29,658 nt of DNA, from positions 1 through 29,658 of the forward strand of contig BEHV01000019.1 of assembly GCA_002898315.1 (NCBI GenBank), in the 5' to 3' direction. The stretch comes from a bacterium HR19. GTDB taxonomy: Bacteria; Calescibacteriota; Calescibacteriia; Calescibacteriales; Calescibacteriaceae. Below are positions 7,737-14,904 of the stretch, piece after piece. Within the stretch, counting starts at the first letter, position 1, and each line of letters opens with the position of its first letter. The position numbers and the translations under genes were made by a program. The notes below the pieces were generated by a model that worked only from the letters and a program-made list of their open reading frames with translations, ran no database searches and was not told where the DNA came from.

Positions 7737-8579
7737 ATGGTTGATTTAGAGAAAATAGGGAAGTTCCCCGATGTTCCAGAAGTATCAGAAGAATGGAAAA
7801 ATGTAATAGAGAGAATAAGGGAAAGAGAAAGAGTTCTGGTTTTGGGAGAGACAGATTCAGGCAAGACGAGCTTTTGCATCGCAGTGGAAAAAATCAAAAA
7901 GAATGTGGCAACGGCAGACCTTGACCCGGGACAGCAGAGGCTTTTCATTCCGGGATGTGTCTCGCTAAAACTCAAAGATAAAATTTTGAAATTTTTTATC
8001 GGTTCAATGACTCCAAGATTTTCAGAGTGGCTGATTTTAATTGCTATCTCAACATTCTTACAAAAGCTCAAAAAACATAAAGGTCCCCTCATAGTTGATA
8101 TGCCGGGATACATAAAAGAAGATAGGGCTATAATGCTACTACTTCTAAAAATAAATCTCATAAAACCCCACAAAATAATAATCTTCAAAAGCCCAGAAAC
8201 AGACAAAATAAAAAATCTCTCTGCAAAATTTTCTGAAATAATAGAGATAGAACCGAATAAGAAAACAAGAAAAATAAGTCCAGAAGAAAGAGCGAGAATA
8301 AGAGAAGAAAAGATAAAGCTTTATTTCAGAAATTACAAGATAATAAGAATTCCAAAAACCAAGATTATAAATCTATCTTATCAGAACGAGAACTTTCAAG
8401 ATTTCATTGGTTTTTTCAGAAATTGGCTGACAGAATTTATTGGAATCGTTATGCAAGAAGAACAAGATAACTTACTTGTTGCAGTCCCACAAAATTTCAG
8501 AGACAAAAAGTGGGATTTTATCTTAAAAAGCTCAATGAAAATTAAAATTGAATTTGATGGACAAGAAGAACGGAGTTGA
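7737..8579 (+). CDS. Clp1/Grc3-type 5'-hydroxyl polynucleotide kinase
   Basis: This 280-residue P-loop protein belongs to the Clp1/Grc3 kinases, which phosphorylate 5'-OH ends of RNA or DNA. The Walker A motif is GETDSGKTS (37-45). The family-specific ADLDPGQ (60-66) follows, then MTPRFSEW (91-98) and the Walker B-like LIVDMPGYI (118-126). The basic helix SPEERARIREEKIKLYFRN resembles the segment after the kinase domain in archaeal members. The family is best known in archaea and eukaryotes (tRNA splicing, rRNA and mRNA 3' processing), so its role in a bacterium is open: end repair or RNA processing is plausible. ATG 7737 has AGAGG 6 nt upstream. Its 3' end overlaps the SDR gene by 23 nt, and the unit continues into a DNA methyltransferase and a glycosylase-like gene. 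Confidence 0.82.
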   Translation: MVDLEKIGKFPDVPEVSEEWKNVIERIRERERVLVLGETDSGKTSFCIAVEKIKKNVATADLDPGQQRLFIPGCVSLKLKDKILKFFIGSMTPRFSEWLILIAISTFLQKLKKHKGPLIVDMPGYIKEDRAIMLLLLKINLIKPHKIIIFKSPETDKIKNLSAKFSEIIEIEPNKKTRKISPEERARIREEKIKLYFRNYKIIRIPKTKIINLSYQNENFQDFIGFFRNWLTEFIGIVMQEEQDNLLVAVPQNFRDKKWDFILKSSMKIKIEFDGQEERS

Positions 8580-9426
8580 AAATCCCGAAAAACTACTTGA
8601 AGGGAAGGCAATAGTGGTAACAGGTGGTGGAGGAGGAATAGGTTCTGAGGTATGCATGTACCTTGCAAAACTCGGAGCAAAAATTCTTGTGAGCGACCCC
8701 GGCACAGACATAGAAGGGAAAGGTAGAAACCCGACCATTGCAGAAAGCGTGGTTGAGAAAATAAGAGAAGAAGGAGGCATAGCTTATCCGAACTACGATA
8801 GTATAACATCGGAAGAAGGAGCAAAAAACATCGTAAAAAATGCTGTTGACCTCTTTGGGAAAATAGACGGACTTGTAAATTGCGCGGGAAACATAAAAGA
8901 TGCTTTCACACTTGATATGACTCTGCAGGATTTTGAAAATGTTCTAAAAGTAAATCTCATAGGTGCGTTTTTGATAGGAAGAGAGTGCCTTCGGGTCATG
9001 GTTGAAAAAGGTATAAGTGGCAGTATAATAAACATGACATCTGTTGCGGGAATACTCGGTAATTGGGGGCAGGCAAATTTCGCATCAGCAAAAGCAGGAC
9101 TCATAGGTTTGACAAAAACTTGGGCTATTGAGTTTGCAAAATACGGTATAAGAGTAAATCTCATCGCACCGACCGTCAAAACACGCATCACAAAGACCAT
9201 ACCATTCTTCAAGTCAGAAGAAGAAGATATGCTCCACCCAAAGCATGTCGCTCCCGTCGTCGCCTTCTTGCTCTCAGACCTCTCAAGAGAAATAAACGGA
9301 GCTTTGATAGCAGTATATGGAACAAAACTTTTCTCCTTCCATATAGTTCAGACAGAAGGAGCGATGAAAAAAAGTATGTGGAATCCATACGAAATCAAAG
9401 ATAAGATAAAAACAATATTTGAGTGA
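8557..9426 (+). CDS. Short-chain dehydrogenase/reductase with catalytic Tyr replaced by Phe
   Basis: This is a Rossmann-fold SDR of 289 residues (from ATG 8557). It has the dinucleotide loop TGGGGGIG (22-29), NCAG (108-111), the active-site Ser162 in NMTSVAG, and GQANFASAKAG (172-182). The motif should read Y-x-x-x-K, but here Phe175 (codon TTC) stands in place of Tyr while Lys179 is kept. Without the Tyr hydroxyl a normal hydride-transfer cycle is doubtful. The GQANxxxAKAG context and the long C-terminus resemble hydroxyacyl-CoA dehydrogenase-like SDRs. The start overlaps the end of the polynucleotide kinase by 23 nt, and the stop overlaps the methyltransferase start by 4 nt (GTGA), so translation is probably coupled. 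TTG at 8548 is an alternative start. Ile codons are mostly ATA (about 24 of 31 by hand count), as in most neighbours. Confidence 0.85.
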   Translation: MDKKNGVENPEKLLEGKAIVVTGGGGGIGSEVCMYLAKLGAKILVSDPGTDIEGKGRNPTIAESVVEKIREEGGIAYPNYDSITSEEGAKNIVKNAVDLFGKIDGLVNCAGNIKDAFTLDMTLQDFENVLKVNLIGAFLIGRECLRVMVEKGISGSIINMTSVAGILGNWGQANFASAKAGLIGLTKTWAIEFAKYGIRVNLIAPTVKTRITKTIPFFKSEEEDMLHPKHVAPVVAFLLSDLSREINGALIAVYGTKLFSFHIVQTEGAMKKSMWNPYEIKDKIKTIFE

Positions 9427-10355
9427 GAAAAATCGCTATGGCAGATGCAAATATAAAGACATATCATAAATTGATATTTGGAGATAGCGAAAATATGAAA
9501 GAACTACCGGATGGTAGCGTACATCTTGTAGTTACAAGCCCGCCATACTTTAATGCCCCTTTTGATTATCCAGACCTATTTGAAAGTTATGAAAAATATC
9601 TTGATAAAATGACCAAAGTTGCAAGAGAGATAAAAAGAGTATTAGCAAAGGGAAGAATTGCCTGTATCGTCTGCGATGATATATTAATAGACGGGAAAAA
9701 ATATCCAATCGTAGCAGACCTTACAAAAATTTATATCAACGAAGGGTTTATATATCGTGATAAAATTATCTGGATAAAACCAGAAGGTTATATTCGTATA
9801 AGTAGGAGGAGCGGAGTTATCTTGCAACATCCATTCCCTATGTATTTTTATCCTGATAACATGCAGGAGACAATACTGATTTTTCAGAACGGCAAATTTG
9901 ATTATAAGAGCATTCCTGAAAAAGCAAAAGAACAATCAAAAATAGATATTTCAGAATATCAAACGAAAAAGTGGTATCTAAATATCTGGAATATTGTTAA
10001 TGTTCTACCTTTAAAAAATCGTGCAGAAAATGGAATAGCAGCGTTCCCAGAAGAAATACCATATAGACTTATAAAGCTCTTCTCTTTTATTGGTGAAACG
10101 GTTCTTGATCCGTTTATGGGATCGGGCACAACAAACAAAGTATCTGCGATGTTAAAGAGAAATAGTGTAGGATACGAAATTGATTTGGAGTTGCTTGAAG
10201 TTGTTAAAGAAAAAATGAAATTAAAGTATGCAAGAATATTAAAAGATTACGAAGTTGAAATCATCATAAGAGATGATGCTAAATATCTCAGAACTCAACT
10301 ACAAAACAAAGTTTCGGTAAAAAATGCCAGAAAAAATTCAAAAAGGTCTCTCTGA
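9423..10355 (+). CDS. Beta-class site-specific DNA methyltransferase (N4-cytosine or N6-adenine)
   Basis: This AdoMet-dependent DNA methyltransferase has motif order IV then I, the beta class. Motif IV is TSPPY (38-42) near the N-terminus. Motif I is LDPFMGSGTT (228-237), preceded by AAFPEEIPYRLIKLFSFIGE, the usual lead-in for this class. TSPPY is the form common in N4-cytosine enzymes, but some N6-adenine enzymes share it, and the target cannot be read from sequence. The 310-residue length is normal. It starts at GTG 9423, overlapping the SDR stop by 4 nt; ATG 9438 is an alternative. The next gene overlaps its 3' end by 32 nt. Ile codons are less ATA-biased than in flanking genes (about 15 of 34), which may mean transfer. 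No restriction endonuclease of a known type is adjacent. Confidence 0.88.
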   Translation: MRKIAMADANIKTYHKLIFGDSENMKELPDGSVHLVVTSPPYFNAPFDYPDLFESYEKYLDKMTKVAREIKRVLAKGRIACIVCDDILIDGKKYPIVADLTKIYINEGFIYRDKIIWIKPEGYIRISRRSGVILQHPFPMYFYPDNMQETILIFQNGKFDYKSIPEKAKEQSKIDISEYQTKKWYLNIWNIVNVLPLKNRAENGIAAFPEEIPYRLIKLFSFIGETVLDPFMGSGTTNKVSAMLKRNSVGYEIDLELLEVVKEKMKLKYARILKDYEVEIIIRDDAKYLRTQLQNKVSVKNARKNSKRSL

Positions 10356-11280
10356 TAAGGAAAAAGAAGAGCTACTTTCAATTTTAGAAGAACAAGGTAA
10401 AACTAAATGGAAGGAAAGATGGAAAAATCATATCTCTTTCCCAAAGAATCTAAACCCACTTTTAAAAGATAAAGATGAACAAGAAAAAGTCCTCAGATAT
10501 CTGCTGTTTAGGGTCTTGATCAATCAACAAGCAAAATCCGAAAAAGTCAGAGAACTATCGGTAAAGGTAGCTGAAAAATTCGGTGATAAATTGCTATTTG
10601 AACCTTATGAAATTTCAGAGCTGAAATTATTTGAAGTTTTTAAAAGCGTAGCAAGAGACAAAGGTTCACTTTTATATAGAGTTGGAGCACTTGGAGGAAT
10701 AAAGCCAATTTCACTATTTATTTATCGCTTCAAAGCATACGAGGGTTTTATTAAATGGTTGAAAACAACTAAGCAATCCTTCCTTGAACTTATCATTATT
10801 CAATTGCAAAACAAAAAAGCACTTGATTTATTTAAATTCTTGAACAGCCATCCCATTCTTGAAGCTGGCTGGGTAGGAAATGATCCAAAAGCTTGCAGAA
10901 TGCTTGTAAATTGGATTATTTTTCTTCTTAATGAGATATGGGGAACAGAAATATCAAAAACGGAAGATACTTTAATGATAGTTGATGGACATGTTGCCAA
11001 AGTGTTTTGTAGGACAGGATTGTTAGACAAAGTTCTTTACGAAAAAAAACGACCATTTATTATCCAAGCAAGCAAAATGAGAAATGAGATTGAAAAAACT
11101 GTATCACAATTCGGGAAAATCCCCTTTTATGTTGATAACGGTGCATTTTATATTTTTGAAGATGGTTTCTGCACAGATTTAAAACCCAAATGCGAAAGTT
11201 GTCCGATAAATAAAATATGCAAGAAATATACAAAGTGGACAGCGTATCAGAAGATCAAGAAGAAGGAAAAGAAAAAATAA
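10324..11280 (+). CDS. HhH-GPD/endonuclease III-like protein with 4Fe-4S loop, paired with the methyltransferase
   Basis: The 318-residue protein is a diverged member of the HhH-GPD DNA glycosylase superfamily. Residues 185-192 (GNDPKACR) stand where Nth has its helix-hairpin-helix and carry Lys189 where the catalytic Lys would be. MIVDGHVAKVFCR (218-230) matches the catalytic-Asp stretch (Asp221). The C-terminus has a complete iron-sulfur loop C283-x6-C290-x2-C293-x5-C299. The hairpin itself is degenerate, and residues 1-180 have no close resemblance to Nth. ATG 10324 lies within the methyltransferase gene (32-nt overlap), so translation is probably coupled. Only about 6 of 26 Ile codons are ATA, against about 24 of 31 in the SDR upstream, a sign of transfer. 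The role may be removal of lesions from deaminated methylated bases (as for the Mig.MthI glycosylase next to a methyltransferase) or restriction by base excision. Neither can be decided here. Confidence 0.75.
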   Translation: MPEKIQKGLSDKEKEELLSILEEQGKTKWKERWKNHISFPKNLNPLLKDKDEQEKVLRYLLFRVLINQQAKSEKVRELSVKVAEKFGDKLLFEPYEISELKLFEVFKSVARDKGSLLYRVGALGGIKPISLFIYRFKAYEGFIKWLKTTKQSFLELIIIQLQNKKALDLFKFLNSHPILEAGWVGNDPKACRMLVNWIIFLLNEIWGTEISKTEDTLMIVDGHVAKVFCRTGLLDKVLYEKKRPFIIQASKMRNEIEKTVSQFGKIPFYVDNGAFYIFEDGFCTDLKPKCESCPINKICKKYTKWTAYQKIKKKEKKK

Positions 11281-11314
11281 TACAATAACTCTGAAAATTA
11301 AACCTCAAGCTTAT

Positions 11315-12490
11315 TTACAAAGCAAGTATCACTCCCTCTTTTTTGAGTTCGTCTATCTCCTTATCTTCAAGTGAAAGCTCTCTTTTCAAAATTTCTCTTG
11401 TATGCTCTCCGAGTTCTGGCGCAGGATTGCTTAGCTTCTTCATAAAGCCAAGCTTCAAAAGTTTGAACTTCCTTCCCTCACCCATATCTATCTCGTAAAA
11501 TATATCCCTTTGCCTTATATGTGAATCTTCAACCATCTCACCATAACCTCTTACAAACTCATAAGGTATATCATACCTTGAGAACGCCTCTTCTATCTCA
11601 GAAGATGTCATAGATGCGATTTTATCTTTGAGCTTTTTATATGCTGGATTTTCTCTTTCATCTGGCTTCGTCATAGCATCAGACGGGAGGAGGTCTAAAC
11701 CAAGAGCTTTTACCACATTTTCCCAGAACTTAGGTTCAAGAGCTCCTAAACTCAGCCATCTGCCATCCTTCGTTCTATATATGTTATAGCAGATTACTCC
11801 ACCTGTCAATATTTCTCCAAAAGGCTCAGGTTGAATTCCAGTAGCCAAAAACTTGCTCAAACTCTCAACAGCAAAAAACAAAGATGTCTCAACCATACTT
11901 ATATCAATAAACCTTGCAGAAAAGTTTTCTCTATCTCTCTCCCTCTCAAAAAGAGCGTGTAAAATCGCAATAACCGCAAAAAGAGATGAAGAAATATCTG
12001 CAATCTGAACCTGTGGAATAACCGCAATACCCTTCTCATCTGAAATGAACATCCTCTCTATGCCAGCAAAAGAGATGTAATTTAAGTCGTGTCCTGATTT
12101 AAGAGCTAAATTTCCCGTCTGACCATAACCCGTTATTGAACAGTATATTATCTTTTTGTTTAAATTCTTCACCGAGTCAAAATCAAGACCAAATTTCTTC
12201 ATAACACCCGGTCTGAATCCTTCCACTATGACATCAACCTTTTTGATAAGTTCAAGAGCTATCTCTCTTCCTTTTTCTGTTTTCAGGTTTATTGAAACAG
12301 ATTTTTTTCCGGCGTTAAGAAAAGAGAAAACAGCACTTTTCCCGTCAACAAAAGGCGGAGAATAACGAGTAAAATCGCTCCCTACCGTATCTTCTATCTT
12401 TATGACTTCTGCACCAAGATGAGCAAGAATATATGTAGCAAGAGGACCAGGAAGTAGCCGTGTGAAGTCAAGAACTTTTATTCCATACAT
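11315..12490 (-). CDS. CaiB/BaiF family (class III CoA-transferase or alpha-methylacyl-CoA racemase-like)
   Basis: The 391-residue protein spans the whole CaiB/BaiF family: N-terminal VLDFTRLLPGPLATYILAHLG, GAEVIKIED, then VEGFRPGVMKKFGLD, the SITGYGQTG stretch, SGHDLNYISFAG (132-143), QVQIADISSSLFA, and a C-terminal YDIPYEFVRGYGEM plus NPAPELGEHT. His134 and Asp165 are placed like the acid/base pair of alpha-methylacyl-CoA racemase, and GHDLNY is typical of that subgroup. CoA transferases use an Asp near the same place, so both functions remain possible. It acts on acyl-CoA esters in the cytoplasm. The gene converges with the HhH-GPD gene across 34 bp. A TACAAT hexamer 6 nt before ATG and the absence of a Shine-Dalgarno suggest a leaderless mRNA. 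Confidence 0.88.
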   Translation of the reverse strand: MYGIKVLDFTRLLPGPLATYILAHLGAEVIKIEDTVGSDFTRYSPPFVDGKSAVFSFLNAGKKSVSINLKTEKGREIALELIKKVDVIVEGFRPGVMKKFGLDFDSVKNLNKKIIYCSITGYGQTGNLALKSGHDLNYISFAGIERMFISDEKGIAVIPQVQIADISSSLFAVIAILHALFERERDRENFSARFIDISMVETSLFFAVESLSKFLATGIQPEPFGEILTGGVICYNIYRTKDGRWLSLGALEPKFWENVVKALGLDLLPSDAMTKPDERENPAYKKLKDKIASMTSSEIEEAFSRYDIPYEFVRGYGEMVEDSHIRQRDIFYEIDMGEGRKFKLLKLGFMKKLSNPAPELGEHTREILKRELSLEDKEIDELKKEGVILAL

Positions 12491-12496
12491 ATCTTT

Positions 12497-12502
12497 ATTG
12501 TA
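12497..12502 (-). promoter_or_regulatory. Candidate -10 element of a leaderless promoter (CaiB/BaiF gene)
   Basis: TACAAT on the minus strand ends 6 nt before ATG at 12490, so the expected transcription start is at or next to the A of ATG. TTGCTA 19 nt further upstream is a weak -35 candidate. Confidence 0.4.
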
Positions 12503-12608
12503 GATTTACAAAAACTCAAAATAGCAAAATTAAAAAGAAAGTCCGAAGCAAATTATTGATTTTTGAATAAGATTCTCCATAACACCAGAAAATTAAAAAA
12601 TAAATTTT

Positions 12609-13190
12609 ATGCTTCTGCTTTTCAGGAGTATGATGAAGAGATTTTTGAAAAGAGAAGTTTTTGTTTTCCAGATTCTTTCAGTTCTGATTCTTTTATATAT
12701 CTGGGCAAAGGCGACCGCTCTTTTTCTTTCATTCCCCAAAAACGCAGAAATATCTTTCTCTGTAAGTGAAGGAAATTATGTATATTTCGGAAAAATAAAA
12801 AATGTATTTCCCCTCTGTGTATCTTTATCTCTCATCCCGCTTTCAATACTTTTGATCCTTTCTTTCAGAGAAAAAATCATATCCCGAATGATAAAAAAAT
12901 ACTCCGAAAAAATAGACCAAGAACACAAAGAGAACTCCGAAGAGATACTCAAGAGGTCAGAAAAAATAGTCAGGAGAATTTTTGCTCTAATATCTCTCAC
13001 AAACTTACTTATTGCACTCTATATGCTTGCTATAGCAGAAGGAATATTTTTCGCACTAAAAGAAGGGTTTTTATCAACTTGGTTTATTCCGTTTTTTATC
13101 CTGACCCCTCTCCTCATAGCAGTATTTTTCATAATAAAATCGCTTCTTATAATCTTCAAAGAAAGTGAAAAGAAGGATTCAACAAGTTAA
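12609..13190 (+). CDS. Unknown membrane protein, four predicted TM helices
   Basis: I do not recognise this 193-residue protein. It has four hydrophobic stretches (about 17-42, 64-84, 122-145 and 155-183) and a charged, Glu/Lys-rich segment between helices 2 and 3 (about 86-120) that may be a cytoplasmic coiled coil. There are no conserved catalytic or metal-binding residues to point to. ATG 12609 is the longest start; the two ATGs at 12630 and 12633 follow an AGGAG at 12624-12628 and may be the real start. It is transcribed divergently from the CaiB/BaiF gene and lies about 100 bp upstream of ispH on the same strand, which says little about function. Confidence 0.6.
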   Translation: MLLLFRSMMKRFLKREVFVFQILSVLILLYIWAKATALFLSFPKNAEISFSVSEGNYVYFGKIKNVFPLCVSLSLIPLSILLILSFREKIISRMIKKYSEKIDQEHKENSEEILKRSEKIVRRIFALISLTNLLIALYMLAIAEGIFFALKEGFLSTWFIPFFILTPLLIAVFFIIKSLLIIFKESEKKDSTS

Positions 13191-13275
13191 AGAAAACGAA
13201 CCAATGCGAGAAGAATAGAAGCCAGAAAATTCAAAGAAGGTTGAAAATCAGAAAAAAATAAAGAAAATGTCTAAT

Positions 13276-13281
13276 TATAAA
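13276..13281 (+). promoter_or_regulatory. Candidate -10 element of a leaderless promoter (ispH)
   Basis: TATAAA ends 8 nt before the GTG start at 13290, with no Shine-Dalgarno between. The expected transcription start coincides with the start codon. Confidence 0.35.
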
Positions 13282-13289
13282 AGAATAAA

Positions 13290-14243
13290 GTGATAAAGGT
13301 TTTTATAGGTGAGAACTCTGGATTTTGTTTCGGAGTCAAAAGAGCGATAGATAAAATAGTAGAACTAACAGATAAAAAAGAGAAAGTTTATTCTCTCGGC
13401 TATGTAATACACAATCCGCAGGCAATTGAAAAAATCAAGCAAAAAGGAGCAGAAATAATAGAAAACCCCGAAGATATACTCAAATTATCAAATCAAAACA
13501 GCCAATCCAAAAACGGAATCACTCCAATAGATGGGAAAGTGGTGATAAGAACACATGGAGTGAAAAAAGAGATAACTGAAACCCTCAAAAAAAATAAAGT
13601 TGATTTTTTTGACGCAACATGTCCATTTGTCACAAGGTCGCAAAGAATAGTTGAGAAACTATCTGATCAGGGATACGGAATAGTTATTTTTGGGAACCCA
13701 GAACATCCAGAAATAGTAGGAGTCGTCTCATACGCAAAAACGAAAAATGTGTTTGTGGTTCAAAAGCCAGAAGATGTTGAACTTATTCCCCCCATGAAGA
13801 AAATCGCGGTCGTCTCACAGACAACCCAAAAGCTTGACGATTACATAGAAATCGTGAAAAAACTCATTGAAAAGGGATTTGAGATAAGGGTTTTCAACAC
13901 CGTATGCGAAGTGACAGTAGATGCTCAAAAAGAAGCGTATGAAATAGCGAAAATGTCAGATATCGTCATAGTCATAGGTGGAAAGATGAGTTCAAACACA
14001 GATAAACTTTATAAGGTCTGCAAAAACATAACTTCTGCCTATAAGATTGAAACGGCAGATGAAATAGACCCAAGCTGGCTGAAAGGCAAAAAAAACATCG
14101 GAATTGTTGCAGGAACCTCAACCCCAGATTGGATAATAAAAGACACAATAAAGAAAATTGAAGAAATAACAGGTGAAAAAGTCAAAATTCAAAGGGTAGG
14201 TAAGAAGAACAAATTCTCAGCAGAATCATTTGAATGGGAATAA
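13290..14243 (+). CDS. ispH: 4-Hydroxy-3-methylbut-2-enyl diphosphate reductase (IspH/LytB)
   Basis: The enzyme makes IPP and DMAPP from HMBPP, the last step of the MEP isoprenoid pathway, in the cytoplasm with a 4Fe-4S cluster. The three cluster cysteines are present: Cys13 in GFCFGVKRA, Cys111 in DATCPFV and Cys206 in FNTVCEVT. So are His41 in VIHNP, His89 in RTHG and the HPEIVG segment with the expected catalytic Glu (about 141). The 317-residue length is normal; an insertion near 62-80 is a small peculiarity, and the usual T-x-x-R-Q after the third Cys reads TVDAQ. The start is GTG: it places the conserved GENSGFCFG stretch at the usual distance. No other MEP gene is nearby. Confidence 0.95.
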   Translation: MIKVFIGENSGFCFGVKRAIDKIVELTDKKEKVYSLGYVIHNPQAIEKIKQKGAEIIENPEDILKLSNQNSQSKNGITPIDGKVVIRTHGVKKEITETLKKNKVDFFDATCPFVTRSQRIVEKLSDQGYGIVIFGNPEHPEIVGVVSYAKTKNVFVVQKPEDVELIPPMKKIAVVSQTTQKLDDYIEIVKKLIEKGFEIRVFNTVCEVTVDAQKEAYEIAKMSDIVIVIGGKMSSNTDKLYKVCKNITSAYKIETADEIDPSWLKGKKNIGIVAGTSTPDWIIKDTIKKIEEITGEKVKIQRVGKKNKFSAESFEWE

Positions 14244-14349
14244 AGTAATTGTCATAAATTAAACAAGAGAAAACTGAATCTACAAAAAAATAACGCAAGA
14301 TTCGTTCTACGCTTATTCCCTCAAACTAATTCGTTTAATTCAGTTAGAA

Positions 14350-14718
14350 CTATATTTCCCCAACTGGCTTGAAGCCGGCTTTCTCAATTGCCTTGAAGAC
14401 CTGCTGCACATCTACACCACTTTTCATCTTCACCTTGCATGTCCCAGCTTTGTAATCAGCTTTGACTTCAACGACACCGCTTATTTTCGATACCTCTTTT
14501 TCTATTGCTCTTGCACATTTCGCACAGTCCATTCCATCTACTTTTATTGTTTTTTCAACAAGTGATTCTGTCTGGGACATCAAGATTGCAGGAGACATAA
14601 AAATAGGACCCGAGGCGGATTCTCTTTTGGTTTTGCCTTCAAAACCGCAAGCTATTGCTTTACCTACTGATACACCCAAAACAAAAACCAAAACCGCAAA
14701 AAGAACTTTTGCCTTCAT
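14350..14718 (-). CDS. Secreted heavy-metal-associated (HMA) domain protein, MerP-like
   Basis: The 122-residue protein has a signal peptide (about 1-23, MKAKVLFAVLVFVLGVSVGK), a spacer of about 30 residues and a C-terminal HMA ferredoxin-like domain (about 55-120) with the metal-binding GMDCAKC motif (Cys65, Cys68). Such domains bind Cu(I), Hg(II) or Zn(II) and pass the metal to a transporter; here the location would be periplasmic or surface. An extra Cys24 lies at the predicted cleavage region, but the lipobox (AIAC) is weak. No P-type ATPase, mer or cop gene is nearby, so the metal is unknown. The start is fixed by an excellent GGAGGTG Shine-Dalgarno 10 nt upstream. Confidence 0.85.
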   Translation of the reverse strand: MKAKVLFAVLVFVLGVSVGKAIACGFEGKTKRESASGPIFMSPAILMSQTESLVEKTIKVDGMDCAKCARAIEKEVSKISGVVEVKADYKAGTCKVKMKSGVDVQQVFKAIEKAGFKPVGEI

Positions 14719-14726
14719 CTTTAATT

Positions 14727-14733
14727 CACCTCC
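14727..14733 (-). promoter_or_regulatory. Strong ribosome binding site of the HMA protein gene
   Basis: GGAGGTG on the minus strand lies 10 nt (measured from GGAGG) before ATG 14718. It is the strongest Shine-Dalgarno in the window and shows that the organism does use the mechanism even though most genes here lack such a site. Confidence 0.75.
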
Positions 14734-14904
14734 ATCTGTTTAAACTTAATAATTTCTGCTGAAATTTGTGAATGAAATGAAAAATTTTGCTCATAAAAAT
14801 TCCCCCAAATTGAACTCAAAGGGCTGAGTATTCATCTTCTTCTATTTTTCCTATTTTCGTAAAATTGAAATATTTTCTCCTCTTCGTTTAGAATATTGAA
14901 AATT

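Noticed and set aside
9423-11280. Ordinary type II restriction-modification pair
   Set aside because: The gene after the methyltransferase has HhH-GPD and iron-sulfur features, not a PD-(D/E)XK, HNH or GIY-YIG nuclease core.
14272-14345. Terminator after ispH from AACTGAAT...ATTCAGTT
   Set aside because: The 8-bp arms are about 58 nt apart, AT-rich and not followed by a T run; chance is likely.
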